The translations under genes and the position numbers were made by a program. Under the pieces are notes generated by a model, which saw only the letters and a list, made by a program, of their open reading frames with translations, ran no database searches and had not been told where the DNA came from. A DNA stretch of 64,000 bases from Fomitopsis serialis (Eukaryota > Basidiomycota > Agaricomycetes > Polyporales > Fomitopsidaceae), in assembly GCF_022376445.1 (NCBI RefSeq), contig NW_025955055.1:1-64000 (forward strand), given 5' to 3'. Shown piece by piece: positions 1 through 9,543 of this stretch (positions within the stretch are counted from its first letter, which is position 1; every line of letters starts with the position of its first letter).

Positions 1-1
1 T

Positions 2-2730
2 GATGGCACTACAGAGGGTCCATGTCCATTTGTAGTGCATGGGCTTATTGGTGAACAGCTCACAAATATGAGCACAGATGCATTACGGGCCTATGCACTG
101 CAGCATTTTAAATCACAGAAAAAGGCAGCTCTTGGTATTGGGCAATCAGAACAGCCAGAGTCCCTATTCTCAAACCCACAGCTGTACACACAGATGTTTC
201 CTTGGCTATTTCCATATGGTCTTGGGGGTCCAGGAAACACAAGAGGGTTCAAGAACATATCAGAGCCTGAGAGAAAAAGACAACTGTTGATGTACCATGA
301 CAAGTGGTTCCAGACTGAAGCCTACTTTCCACTGGTTGCATTCAATCATTAACAGATCAAAAGCAGTGCAACTGGTGGATTTCTGCTTGCAGAGCAGCAG
401 AAGTTTGCAGATGTAGCCAATAGGATCTTGTCTATAGATGAGAATGTCCTGGATGATTTGACTCAGAAACTCAAAGAACGTGGACACTACAAGCCAGAAA
501 CACAGGCAGAGAAGGACTGCTATCAGCTCATACAAGATGTTGATCATGTTGCATATAAAGTCCCTGGATCTCTGACAAGCAGGAAACACATGCGTAATGA
601 AATATGGGCCCTCACTTCCTACCTCGGAGCTCCATCATGGTTCATAACATTTGCACCTGCAGATGTGAAGCATCCATTGTGCCTGTACTTTGCAGACACA
701 AATGGGACATACAAACCTGACATCCTTGATAATGATGCACGCACAAGGTTGATTGCAGCTAACCCAGTCGCAGGAGCTATATTTTTCAATGTAGTTGTTG
801 AGCTATTCATAAAGCATGTTCTAGGTGTTGGCTCTAATCATCCTGGCTTGTATGGAGACACAGCTGGATACTACGGAACAGTTGAGCAGCAGGGACGGAT
901 GACTCTGCACCTGCACCTCATGCTATGGATCACAAATGCATTGACTCCACAGGAAATACGTGAGCGTATCATGGACCCCACATCTGACTTTCAACAGAAA
1001 ATGGTTCAGTATCTAGAAAGTGTCCACCAAGCAGAGTTCATGGGTGCAAACATGGCCGATGTGTATGACCAGTTGCTCAGTGATCAGCAGCAGGATAAAT
1101 ACATTGATCCTACCCTGACACTGCCAGACCCACCGCCTAATCAGATGCATACATGTGACAACAAGCACTTTGATGATTGTCAAGGCTGTTCTACAGATCA
1201 TGGTTGGTGGGCCAAGTTCTACAAGACTGTGAATGACCTGGTATACAAGTCCAACCGTCATAGCTGCTCCACAGGCGAAAGTGGTTGCAAATATGACAAG
1301 CGGACAAATAAGATCATGAAAGTCTGTAAGCGGAGATTCCCCAGGACAACAAGGCCATGCACAGTTGTTGATCCAGACACAGGTGCACTGCTCATGAAGC
1401 AAGGGGAAGCAAGGCTCAACACTTTCACTCCATCCCTTACTTACCTCCTGAGATGCAACACAGATGTCACAAGCTTACTGTCTGGCACGGCAATCAAGGC
1501 AATCACTGCATATGTTACAGATTACATCACAAAGACTCCTTTGAAGACACATATGATGTTCTCAGCTGTGAAGACAGTGTTCAGCAGAAATCCTGATCTC
1601 AAAGCCGGTGAAGATGGCAACCGCAAGGTGTGTGCACGGAAGCTGATCACTAAAATTGTCAATGCTCTCACTGCCAGTGCAGAAACAGGTGCACCAATGG
1701 CTTGCATGTACCTCCTTAATCAGCCAGACCATTACACCAGCCACACATTCTGCCCCTTCTACTGGAGGAGCTACATGTATGAGGTCCTCAAGGCCTGGCC
1801 GACTGAGGAGCCAGTGTACACTCCAAATGAGAAACCAGCCAAAGTAGTCATAGGCAAGAGCCATGATAAGTTTGTAGGCATTACACAACAAATGGACTAC
1901 ATGTACAGGCCAACTAAATATGCCCAAGTGTGTCTGTACGACTGGATCAGACTGAGTGACAAACAAACCATGGGACGTGCCATGAAACGTGCTACTCAGA
2001 AGCTCAAGCCAGTACATGAGAAAATTGCTAAATTGGAGAACAATGAGGACAAGAGCAAACGAAATATAAAGCCATTGCCTAGTCGCAGAGGTGGTGGCCA
2101 GGATAAATGGAAGGAAGAGTCTGATGATGATGACCCATTGTTGCTCACAAAGGAGACAGCACAGAAGGCTAGAGAGGATGAGCAAATGGATGCTATCACA
2201 AATTACCATGAGCCCACACGCTTCCAGCCCACTCATCCTCAGTATGAAACACACATGGCTGTCATGCTACCAGATCATTGTGCTCGGGTGCCCAACTTTG
2301 TTGGAGGCACATTGCCACATCAAGACATGGGTAATAGAGAGGAATATTGCATGACCATGCTCATGCTCTTCAAGCCTTGGCATAAAGGCTTAGACCTCAC
2401 GGATACTTCTCAGACATGGGATGATGCATTTGCTAGCCATGAATTCACAGAACGGCAGCAAGAGGTCATGAAGTTCTTCCACATAAAGTATGAGTGCAAT
2501 GATAGTCGAGATGACTTTTCCAAGCACAGACAGGACAAAGGAGAACATGGAGGCCTGGGCTTTGAGGAAGAAGAAGAAGTTGACAATGATGATTACATTG
2601 ATGTTGTGCAGAGCAGTGTAACAGGTGATGATGGGGCAATTGACTATGATCCAGAATGGGATGTTCTTGGGAGAAAGTCCCTGACCCGTATTGCACAGAT
2701 GCAACAGGCAGAGAACATTGCTCATGCTAG
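2..2730 (+). pseudogene. Helitron Rep-helicase protein, N-terminal Rep part (partial, interrupted)
   Basis: Rolling-circle replication initiator of a Helitron; it would nick and join single strands at the element ends. The frame is open from base 2 (start codon outside the window) to the LTR insertion, apart from a TAA at 350-352 between the segments ending AFNH and starting QIKSSATGG. The HUH motif is T-L-H-L-H-L-M-L-W, with the two His codons at 908 and 914. The two-tyrosine motif Y-V-T-D-Y-I-T-K lies at 1511-1534. A Cys/His-rich stretch (about 1150-1340) fits the zinc-finger region common in Helitron Reps. An acidic run (FEEEEEVDNDD) is near 2560-2600. The reading frame resumes exactly after the LTR element: GCT-AG joins T-GGC-TGG at 11403, giving A-H-A-S-G-W-L-D-D. 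The insertion therefore sits cleanly between the Rep and helicase parts. The stop at 350 could be a C-to-T change of a Gln codon, but this is not provable here. Confidence 0.9.
2726..2730. repeat. Target site duplication, left copy (GCTAG)
   Basis: GCTAG directly precedes the left LTR and is repeated at 11398-11402 directly after the right LTR. A 5-bp duplication is the usual product of LTR-retrotransposon integrase. Removing one copy plus the element restores the Helitron reading frame. Confidence 0.95.
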
Positions 2731-3238
2731 TGTTAGGGCTCGTGGGCTCGGAACCCTAGATTCAGGGGCCGGGCTGCCTCGTGAACCTAATGGTTGGTGG
2801 TCGCGACGCGACCAGGGGGGAAAGGAGGATCTCGGGGTCGTGAGCAAGGTGAGGAGTACCTGCTAGGGTCGTTAGCAGGGCGACGAGCCTTGCTATTCGG
2901 GAGCGCGGAGAGGTCCTTGGTTGCCAGCGACGAGCTGGGCCAAGCAGGGAGTCCTAGACGGGCTGTTGGGCCAGGTCGAGGAGGGGTCCAAGGCGAAGGC
3001 GACGAGCCTAAGCCGAGGGGAGTTCCTAGGCGGGGCGACGAGCCTAGCCGAGGACAGGGGAACTAACTCGGACGGCGCGAAGAGTTCGCACTCGGACGAG
3101 GTGGTAGTTCAGGTAGAAGAGTAGATTACTTCCCAAAATGGAAGTCAGATCGCTAGGTACATTGAGATAAGATGAGATGTACACTATCAGTTCATAATCT
3201 AATCTAAGGGACAGATAATGGGTTATCTATCCGTAACA
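2731..3238 (-). repeat. 3' LTR of the LARD-like element
   Basis: 508-bp direct repeat of 10890-11397 with TG...CA termini (TGTTA...TAACA). It is the 3' LTR because the element's coding strand is minus and the purine tract adjoins this copy. The sequence is GC-rich in the centre and AT-rich near 3120-3238. Confidence 0.93.
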
Positions 3239-3250
3239 GAGCCCCCCATT
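3239..3250 (-). other. Polypurine tract next to the 3' LTR
   Basis: On the minus strand AATGGGGGGC-TC immediately precedes the LTR start TGTTACGG. A G-rich purine run in this place is the usual primer for plus-strand DNA synthesis, and it fixes the element's orientation. Confidence 0.7.
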
Positions 3251-3383
3251 ATGAAGCGTATAGTGTGGGTATTAACAATGAGGTGATGGCTCAGAAGAAG
3301 TGGATGTGGACATAGAGTGGAAAGGAAAGGGACCATAGAAGAGGAAAAAAATTTTGGGCAGTAAAACTGCATCTAGAAGGCTC

Positions 3384-3530
3384 CGCCATGCAGAGGCTGA
3401 GCTGTGCCGCATGTATCGCATCCCGAGCGGTCATCCTCGCAGGCATCCCGGTTGCACTGTAGTCGCCATGCAGAGGATGCGCTGTCCTGCGCATACCACG
3501 TCCCAAGCTATCATCCTCGCAGAAGGCATG
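3384..3530. repeat. 80-bp tandem duplication in the LARD 3' non-coding region
   Basis: CGCCATGCAGAGG at 3384 recurs at 3464 (period 80). The following stretch is similar in both copies, each reading through TCATCCTCGCAG. The repeat lies between the end of the modular reading frame (3709) and the purine tract, in what would be the 3' untranslated part of the element RNA. Confidence 0.7.
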
Positions 3531-3708
3531 GATATGCCTGGGGCCAGGGTAGGCTAGGCTCGGTGTACCTCCCTATCCTCCCCTACCCCCTGCCCCCCAA
3601 TCCCGAGTTGGAGCGATCCGGTGGTGAGGTTCGGCTCGAGATTCCGTAGAGCAGAGGAGATGGTAGCAGGTAAGGGTGGAATAGTAGCAGGGGTGGGTGG
3701 GCTGGGCT

Positions 3709-6700
3709 TTATTTTTCTCTATTGCTTAGGCATTCCTCGTCGTAGGCATCTGACACTCGTATTGCTTCTTCTACTTGCCACCGTGCATGCGCAAGTGCAG
3801 CTAGTGCAGCCGGTGACTTGTCGTAGACAACACATTCCCGGGCTTCCCTATGTGCACGATAGAGTTGGAAGAAATTGGGTAGCTTGTCGCATGCAGAGGC
3901 GGAACTCGATGGGGGAAGACTATGAGGAGCGCGGACATTCCACACGTCCTCATTGTCCGAAGCCGAGAGTGGAGGTGATGAGAGTGGAGGTGTTGTCAAA
4001 GGACATGGAGGCATAGTCGATAGATCATGTCGAGGCGAGGTCACATCGGACGAGGACTTAGACAAAGGCAAGGATGAGTGTACAATCAGGTCTGGAGGAG
4101 TCAACAGAACGGAGTTGATGTGTCCGAGGGACGCCGCCGTGTCAAGAGCGGGTGTGTGCACAGAACACGAGGGTGGAGCGCAGGGTTGAATGAATCGACC
4201 ACTGCCTTTGGAACCCGAGGGCGGAGGCGTCGACGCAGGTGTACCAGCAGAGTAGTTACCCGGCGCTCGGAATTGCCTCGCAGCCTGAAACTCATCCTGC
4301 AGATCATCCTCGACAAGAGTCTTGGCGGCCGTCGAGTGACCCGGGGTCGAGATGGACGAAGCTGAGATGGACACGACGGAACATGAGAGTGGGGAGCAGG
4401 GTCGAAGAAGTCGACCACTGCTCTCGGAAGACGATGATTTCGAGAAGGGCGAGAAGGACGAGAGCGAGGTGTCGACACCCAATCCGCGGGAAGGAGTCAG
4501 CGCGGCTCGCGCCGACGAGTCGAAATCCTCACAATGATCGTGCGTCGACGTGGACGAGTCGAGTGAGGGTGCACGTACGCCGAACGAAGGCAGGTGCACG
4601 GACAGATCGAGCACGGGCGTAGGAGCAAGGCGGGAGGAAGTGTCCGTGCTCATAGTTGAACTCGACAAGGGCGGACTACGAGGCGCGCGGACGTTCCGCA
4701 CGGCCTCATCGTCCAAAGCCGAAGGTGGGTGCGTGAAGGCGTCGGGCTGAGGCGCAGACGAGGACAGAATTGCGGAGCGAGTACTGAACGTGCGGACATT
4801 CCACTCGGTCCAATCTTCGTCCGAAGGATCGTCCGCGGGGGCGGTTCCGTGAGTCCTTGGGACGCCGAGGCGCAAAGGTGGCGACGGAGACGCTGGCGAA
4901 GACACATGCGCGGATGCATGTTTGCCGAGCGAAGGCGGGGGCGAGGAGCAACTACTGGGCATGCGGCGGTCTCGCACAGTCCGAAGTTCGTCTTGCAAGC
5001 CATCCGTACGAGAAGTTCCGAAGGCCGAGGGAAGACCGAGGAACGAGGTCGGCGACGGAGACACTAGCGAGGGTGTACTAGGGCTCGAGGGTGTGCAGCG
5101 TGAACACAGCGATGCGGTCGAGGACTCGCAAGAGACGAGTAGTAGCGCGGAGGGGATGCAGGGAGGCCGCGATGGCGCCGGTTCGAAAGCGTGTGGCGGA
5201 CACAGAGACGGGACGGACGAGGACAGAGACGCGGAACGTCGACGAGGATGGATGGGTGGAGAGGGTTGACGGTTAGGAAGACTTACCGCGGTCGTCTCGA
5301 CTCGCGTCTCCTGCCTGTCGATCTCCCAGCTTGGGGTCCTCACTCCTGGAGCTTCCCATCGCGATCCTTCGCGTCCGTTCGTCCTCGCAATTGACCCGGA
5401 GTCCTCGTTGGTGCCTGCGTGTGCCTCTGCTGCTTGGCTGGTTGGCTGCTCGACTTCGCTCGTCGAGCTGTTTGCTGTACCAGGCACGCGGCGACTCCAC
5501 GCCGCCCAGTACTCACTCAACGGGATGTCCACGCCCGAGACCTTTGAGGTTGCTGAGTGACTCTGGTACGAGGAAGGTGGTGGGGTACCGGAACAGGCCG
5601 AGCGGTGTGAGGGCCGCGAAGCATGCGGGATAACGCGCGGCGGGGACGTGGACATGTCAGGAGCTGGCGCGAGCGTGGCACACAAGAGAGGAGAGCAGGG
5701 TCGAAGGGTTCGACCGCTGCACTCGGAAGTGGATGAGTCGAGGTCGTGTGTAGACGCAGGCACGTCGAGAGAGGATGGGGACACGTCGGGAGTGGGCAAG
5801 TGTATGGAACACGAAGGCAGAGAGCAGGGTCGAAGAGGTCGACCGCTGCCTTCCGAAGCTGAGCGAGTACCGGGCGGGGAAGTTAGTGTGTCGGTCGAGA
5901 CACTTGTTTGAACCGCCGACGTAACCTCAGCATCACGCCCTACGTGCCCCTGGGGTCGCTCGACCTTGCTCGTTGGGCTGGCTATTGTACGGGGCGCGCG
6001 GAGAGTCCACGCGGCCCAGTACTCGCTCAGCGAGACGTCCAAGCACGGGTCCTTCGGGGCCGCCGAGTGACTGAATTGCGAGGAGGATGGCGGAGGCGTG
6101 TCGGACGAGGGCGCGCGGCACAAGGGCTGTGACGCGGGCGGAACATCACACAGCGGGGACGGAGACGTGTCGGGAGCATGCGGGTGCGTAGAACGTGTAC
6201 GAGAAGGAGACGGTGTCGATTGTTCGACTGGAGTACTCGCGAGCTCTGTTACTCCTCGCTTTCCTTCCCGATTGTCATCCCTGCTCGACCGACTGGCCCC
6301 TGCCCGCTCCCTGGATGGTTGTACTTTGCTGCTCGTACTGGTAGGGCTTGGAGCCTCGTCCTCGAGCCTTGATGTATGAGTTGGCGCGACGGGCTTGACC
6401 TCGAGCGATGGAACGACGACCGTGGAGTTGCTACCAGGCGCGCGGAGAGTCCACGCGGCCCAGTATTCGCCAAGCGGGGACGTGGACGTGTCGGGAGCAG
6501 GCGCGAGTGTAGGACGCGAGTGTGGGGAAGACGAGGGCGGACGAGCGTGCCCCGAAGGCGCAAGCTCGTCGCGCGAGTATGACGGAGGAGGCGGCGGAAA
6601 TGCAGGTGGGGACGCAGGCACGTCGGACGAGGACGGAGATCGAGTGTCCTCGATACCCCTGCCCCCTCTGTCTGCATCCGTACCTGCTGTGCTTGGTGGC

Positions 6701-9543
6701 CCCCCACTTGCGAGTCCGTGTTGGCTCGCCTTTGCGCTTGCTGGGGCTTCTCCGGACAGCGTGAGCCTCTGCGTCGACTCGCTGGACTCGGCGTCGCGCG
6801 GTGGGCGGGCGGGCTGTTGACCGGCTTCGCGCGTTGAGGCGACGAGGGTGGGGAGATTACCGGGCGCGCGGACGTTCCACACAGCCCGGTATTCCCCTTG
6901 CAGGTCATCGGCGCGATCGGTCAGGGTCGTCTCGTCTTGCGAGGCGGCCTTGCAGGTTGGCGACGTGTTGTCTACTTGAGCAACTGACGAGGCGTCCTCG
7001 GGCCTTAGCGCGCGCGTCGGAGCGACTTGCTCGGTTTCGTGCGTCGAGCTGGTAGCTGTACCAGGCGCTCGGAGAGTCCGCACGGCCTGGTACTCGCTCA
7101 GCGGGTCGTCCATGCCGAGGATCTCGAAAGTCGTCGAGTGGCTGAGGCGCGAGGATGGCGACGGAGAGGCGTGCGAGGCCGAGGGCGCGTCGAACGTGGG
7201 CGGACGTGAGGTGCGTGAGAGTTGCGGACGAGGCACAATCGAGGGCGAGAGCGCGTCGAGCGAGGACGGAGGAGAGGAAGGTGGAGGGCGAGGTACGGTA
7301 GTGCTCACCGGAGTCGACTCGACTCGTGTCTCTTCTCTCCGGACTGCCTGACCTCGCTCGCTCGTGCCAGGGTGCCCCCCACTCAAGCTTTCCTGTCGGC
7401 TTGCCGTAGTGACAGGCGAGGCCCCGTCCTCGAGTGTCTCTGCGCGAAACGACGCCACTGACTCGTCTTCGGCTGGTGACGACTTGGCTGCTGTGTTGAC
7501 GGCTGCGCCCGAGGCTGCGAGGTCGTTACCGGACGCGCGGAGGTTCCACACGGTCCGGTATTCGCCCTGTAAGCCGTCCGCGCGAATAGATCCGGTCGAG
7601 GTCGTAGGCACGTCGGATGAGGGCAGGCGCGAGGTGCTCGGTAGTGGAGGCGGCGTGTGCGCGTCAAGCGACGGCGGAAGAGAGGAGGCGGCTGGGTGAG
7701 CGTGGCGCGAACGCGTAGGCTCATCGAGCGAGGGAGAGGTCACGGAGTGAAGGCGAAGAGGAGAGGGTGGAGAGGGCTGGTGAACCGGGGCACTCACCGG
7801 AGTTCCCTCGACTCCCATATCGTCTGCCTCTCTCTCTCTGCCTGCTCCATCGAGGCGGCTCGTCCTCTCACTGTCCGAGGGGTACGCCGGGTTCCTGGGC
7901 GTGCGCGTAGACGCGTCGGATCCGCCGTTGCACGGAAGGCGAGCGCTCGGTTGTTCGACCTCTGCCACAGAGACGGCGGGGTGGCTCCCGGGTGCGCGGA
8001 CGTTCCACACTACCCGGTATCCCTCTTGCAGTCCGTCCGTGTGATTGGTACCGCTAGAAGTCGGGTAACCGGAGCGCGGAGATGTCGACGGGAGCGCGGA
8101 CGAGCGGAGAGGCGGAGGGACGGCGAAGTCATGTCCAATGGGGATAGGCGTGCCGAACGCGGATGTAGGGGCATGGCCAGAGGACGTAGCCGGGCTAGGA
8201 ACTTTCGGCGGGGCGAGTCGTCCGTGTGTGAGGGACGCAGGTGGACATCCAAGCGAGTAGGCGCGAGGAGAGGTCGTAGAAATGTTGAACGAGGACGGGG
8301 GCGCGTAGGTCGAGGGCGGGAACGCGTATCGCGTGTGCTGAGGAGCAGAGGGAGGAGGGAGAGGGACGGCCGCACTCATCAGAGTCTTTGCGACTCGTTC
8401 CTCTCCTCGGAATCCCTCCGTTTCCGTCCAAGTCGTGTTGTTCGGACTCTTGGGTAGTCCTTCGCGGCTGCTTGTCCTTGCGAGTGATCGGCGCGCAGCC
8501 TCTATGCCCATCTCGAACAGCTCTAGCAAAGTCGGCTCGGCGGACTTGCGGGCGGACGGCGCGCGGGCGTTAGTCTGCGAGTCTTGCGGGGCCTTGTCTG
8601 TGCTCGCCCTCGCGCGCGTAGGGGCGGCCTGTTCATAGGACTTGCAGATGCGTCGAGCGTCGATCGTCCGCGCAGTGGACGGGGCTTCCTGTCGAAGCCG
8701 CGGCGTAGGCGTAGGCGGAAGAGCGGCGGCGGTTGCGCGGGCGTAGTGCGAAGGCGCAAGCCCGCCTAGCGAAGGCGCGTGACTGGAAGGAGGGCGCGGA
8801 GAGGACGGGGTCGGAGGCGCGTAACTTGTGTGTGGAGGCGAGGAGGGTGGAAGCCGGGGGACTGTGGTACTTACCAGAGTCGGTCCGGCTCTGTGCTGCT
8901 GCCCATCGACCTCCCTTCGTGTCTCTTCGCCGCAGCTCCTCCTTGAACTGGCCGAGGCGTCCTCCGAGAGCCTTGGAATATGCGTCGACGCGTCTGGCGA
9001 AGTCTTGCCGACGCGACGCGTGCTGCTCGTCTGCTCGTCTTGCAGGGCCTTGCCCGTGCTTGCCCTAGCGCGCGCCGGGATGGCCTGTTCGTATGACTTG
9101 CAGGCGCGTTGAACGTCGGTCGTCCGCACCGTGGACGGACCTCTAGTCGGGGTCTTGACGTAGCCGTAGACGCGTCGGGCTTGCCGTTGCGCGGAGGTTG
9201 AGCGCGTGATTGCACAACCTCGGGCTTTGAGTCGACGACGGCGGGGCGACCACTGGTATCGAGCGAGCGGACGTTCCACTCGGCTCGATACTCGTTTTGA
9301 GGATCGCCCGCGTGAGTGGGTCGGCGGATGGCGGGAGAGCCAAGGCGCGGAGGTGGCGAAGGGTGGACGGCGAGCGGAGGGGGAAGCAGCGAGAGGGCGG
9401 AAGTGGACGGACGAGCACAGCGCGAGGAGGCAGGCGCGTCGAACTCGCCATCGCGCTGAGGTCCGGCGTGTGGTTGCACGACCTCGGGCCTTGCATTGGC
9501 GAAGGCGGGGCGGCCATTGGTATCGAGCGAGCGGACGTTCCAC
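3709..9543 (-). CDS. Modular Pro/Ser/Thr-rich protein of the LARD-like element (main frame)
   Basis: 1944-codon open frame, of which about 9140 down to 3709 appears to be the meaningful part. It has no recognised enzymatic domain. It consists of about a dozen diverged copies of a module with the core E-Y-x-A-x-W-x-x-R-A-P-G (examples GEYRAVWNVRAPGN and SEYWAAWTLRAPG), separated by Ser/Pro-rich linkers. Many linkers contain a second core near S-T-P-V-S-T-T-V-P. Two copies of a third module, K-S-Y-E-Q-x-x-P-x-R-A-R-A-S-T, occur near 8640 and 9080. The C-terminal 60 residues differ in composition, being Ala/Glu/Arg-rich and probably helical (NFFQLYRAHREA). Retention of the same motif in one frame across 5 kb argues that this is translated, or was until recently. 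It may be a Gag-like or structural protein, but nothing in it proves that. GC content is far above the AT-rich surroundings, as usual for a newly arrived element. Confidence 0.6.
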   Translation of the reverse strand: MERPLARYQWPPRLRQCKARGRATTRRTSARWRVRRACLLALCSSVHFRPLAASPSARRPPFATSAPWLSRHPPTHSRGRSSKRVSSRVERPLARYQWSPRRRRLKARGCAITRSTSAQRQARRVYGYVKTPTRGPSTVRTTDVQRACKSYEQAIPARARASTGKALQDEQTSSTRRVGKTSPDASTHIPRLSEDASASSRRSCGEETRREVDGQQHRAGPTLVSTTVPRLPPSSPPHTSYAPPTPSSPRPPSSHAPSLGGLAPSHYARATAAALPPTPTPRLRQEAPSTARTIDARRICKSYEQAAPTRARASTDKAPQDSQTNARAPSARKSAEPTLLELFEMGIEAARRSLARTSSREGLPKSPNNTTWTETEGFRGEERVAKTLMSAAVPLPPPSAPQHTRYAFPPSTYAPPSSFNISTTSPRAYSLGCPPASLTHGRLAPPKVPSPATSSGHAPTSAFGTPIPIGHDFAVPPPLRSSALPSTSPRSGYPTSSGTNHTDGLQEGYRVVWNVRAPGSHPAVSVAEVEQPSARLPCNGGSDASTRTPRNPAYPSDSERTSRLDGAGREREADDMGVEGTPVSAPVHQPSPPSPLRLHSVTSPSLDEPTRSRHAHPAASSLPPSLDAHTPPPLPSTSRLPSSDVPTTSTGSIRADGLQGEYRTVWNLRASGNDLAASGAAVNTAAKSSPAEDESVASFRAETLEDGASPVTTASRQESLSGGHPGTSERGQAVRREETRVESTPVSTTVPRPPPSSPPSSLDALSPSIVPRPQLSRTSRPPTFDAPSASHASPSPSSRLSHSTTFEILGMDDPLSEYQAVRTLRAPGTATSSTHETEQVAPTRALRPEDASSVAQVDNTSPTCKAASQDETTLTDRADDLQGEYRAVWNVRAPGNLPTLVASTREAGQQPARPPRDAESSESTQRLTLSGEAPASAKASQHGLASGGPPSTAGTDADRGGRGIEDTRSPSSSDVPASPPAFPPPPPSYSRDELAPSGHARPPSSSPHSRPTLAPAPDTSTSPLGEYWAAWTLRAPGSNSTVVVPSLEVKPVAPTHTSRLEDEAPSPTSTSSKVQPSRERAGASRSSRDDNREGKRGVTELASTPVEQSTPSPSRTRSTHPHAPDTSPSPLCDVPPASQPLCRAPSSDTPPPSSSQFSHSAAPKDPCLDVSLSEYWAAWTLRAPRTIASPTSKVERPQGHVGRDAEVTSAVQTSVSTDTLTSPPGTRSASEGSGRPLRPCSLPSCSIHLPTPDVSPSSLDVPASTHDLDSSTSECSGRTLRPCSPLLCATLAPAPDMSTSPPRVIPHASRPSHRSACSGTPPPSSYQSHSATSKVSGVDIPLSEYWAAWSRRVPGTANSSTSEVEQPTSQAAEAHAGTNEDSGSIARTNGREGSRWEAPGVRTPSWEIDRQETRVETTAVSLPNRQPSPPIHPRRRSASLSSSVPSLCPPHAFEPAPSRPPCIPSALLLVSCESSTASLCSRCTPSSPSTPSLVSPSPTSFLGLPSAFGTSRTDGLQDELRTVRDRRMPSSCSSPPPSLGKHASAHVSSPASPSPPLRLGVPRTHGTAPADDPSDEDWTEWNVRTFSTRSAILSSSAPQPDAFTHPPSALDDEAVRNVRAPRSPPLSSSTMSTDTSSRLAPTPVLDLSVHLPSFGVRAPSLDSSTSTHDHCEDFDSSARAALTPSRGLGVDTSLSSFSPFSKSSSSESSGRLLRPCSPLSCSVVSISASSISTPGHSTAAKTLVEDDLQDEFQAARQFRAPGNYSAGTPASTPPPSGSKGSGRFIQPCAPPSCSVHTPALDTAASLGHINSVLLTPPDLIVHSSLPLSKSSSDVTSPRHDLSTMPPCPLTTPPLSSPPLSASDNEDVWNVRAPHSLPPSSSASACDKLPNFFQLYRAHREARECVVYDKSPAALAALAHARWQVEEAIRVSDAYDEECLSNREK

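Noticed and set aside
1562..2254. Minus-strand 230-codon frame opposite the Helitron Rep gene
   Set aside because: Antisense shadow; the plus strand carries the recognisable HUH/Tyr Rep.
2794..3066. Identical 90-codon frames in both LTRs
   Set aside because: They lie in the LTR and are identical because the LTRs are; no start context or motif, and they lie opposite to the element's coding strand.
7657..8457. Plus-strand 266-codon frame and other plus frames within 3700-10700
   Set aside because: Arg-rich composition, no motif, and lying opposite the conserved minus-strand modules: shadows of a GC-rich coding strand.
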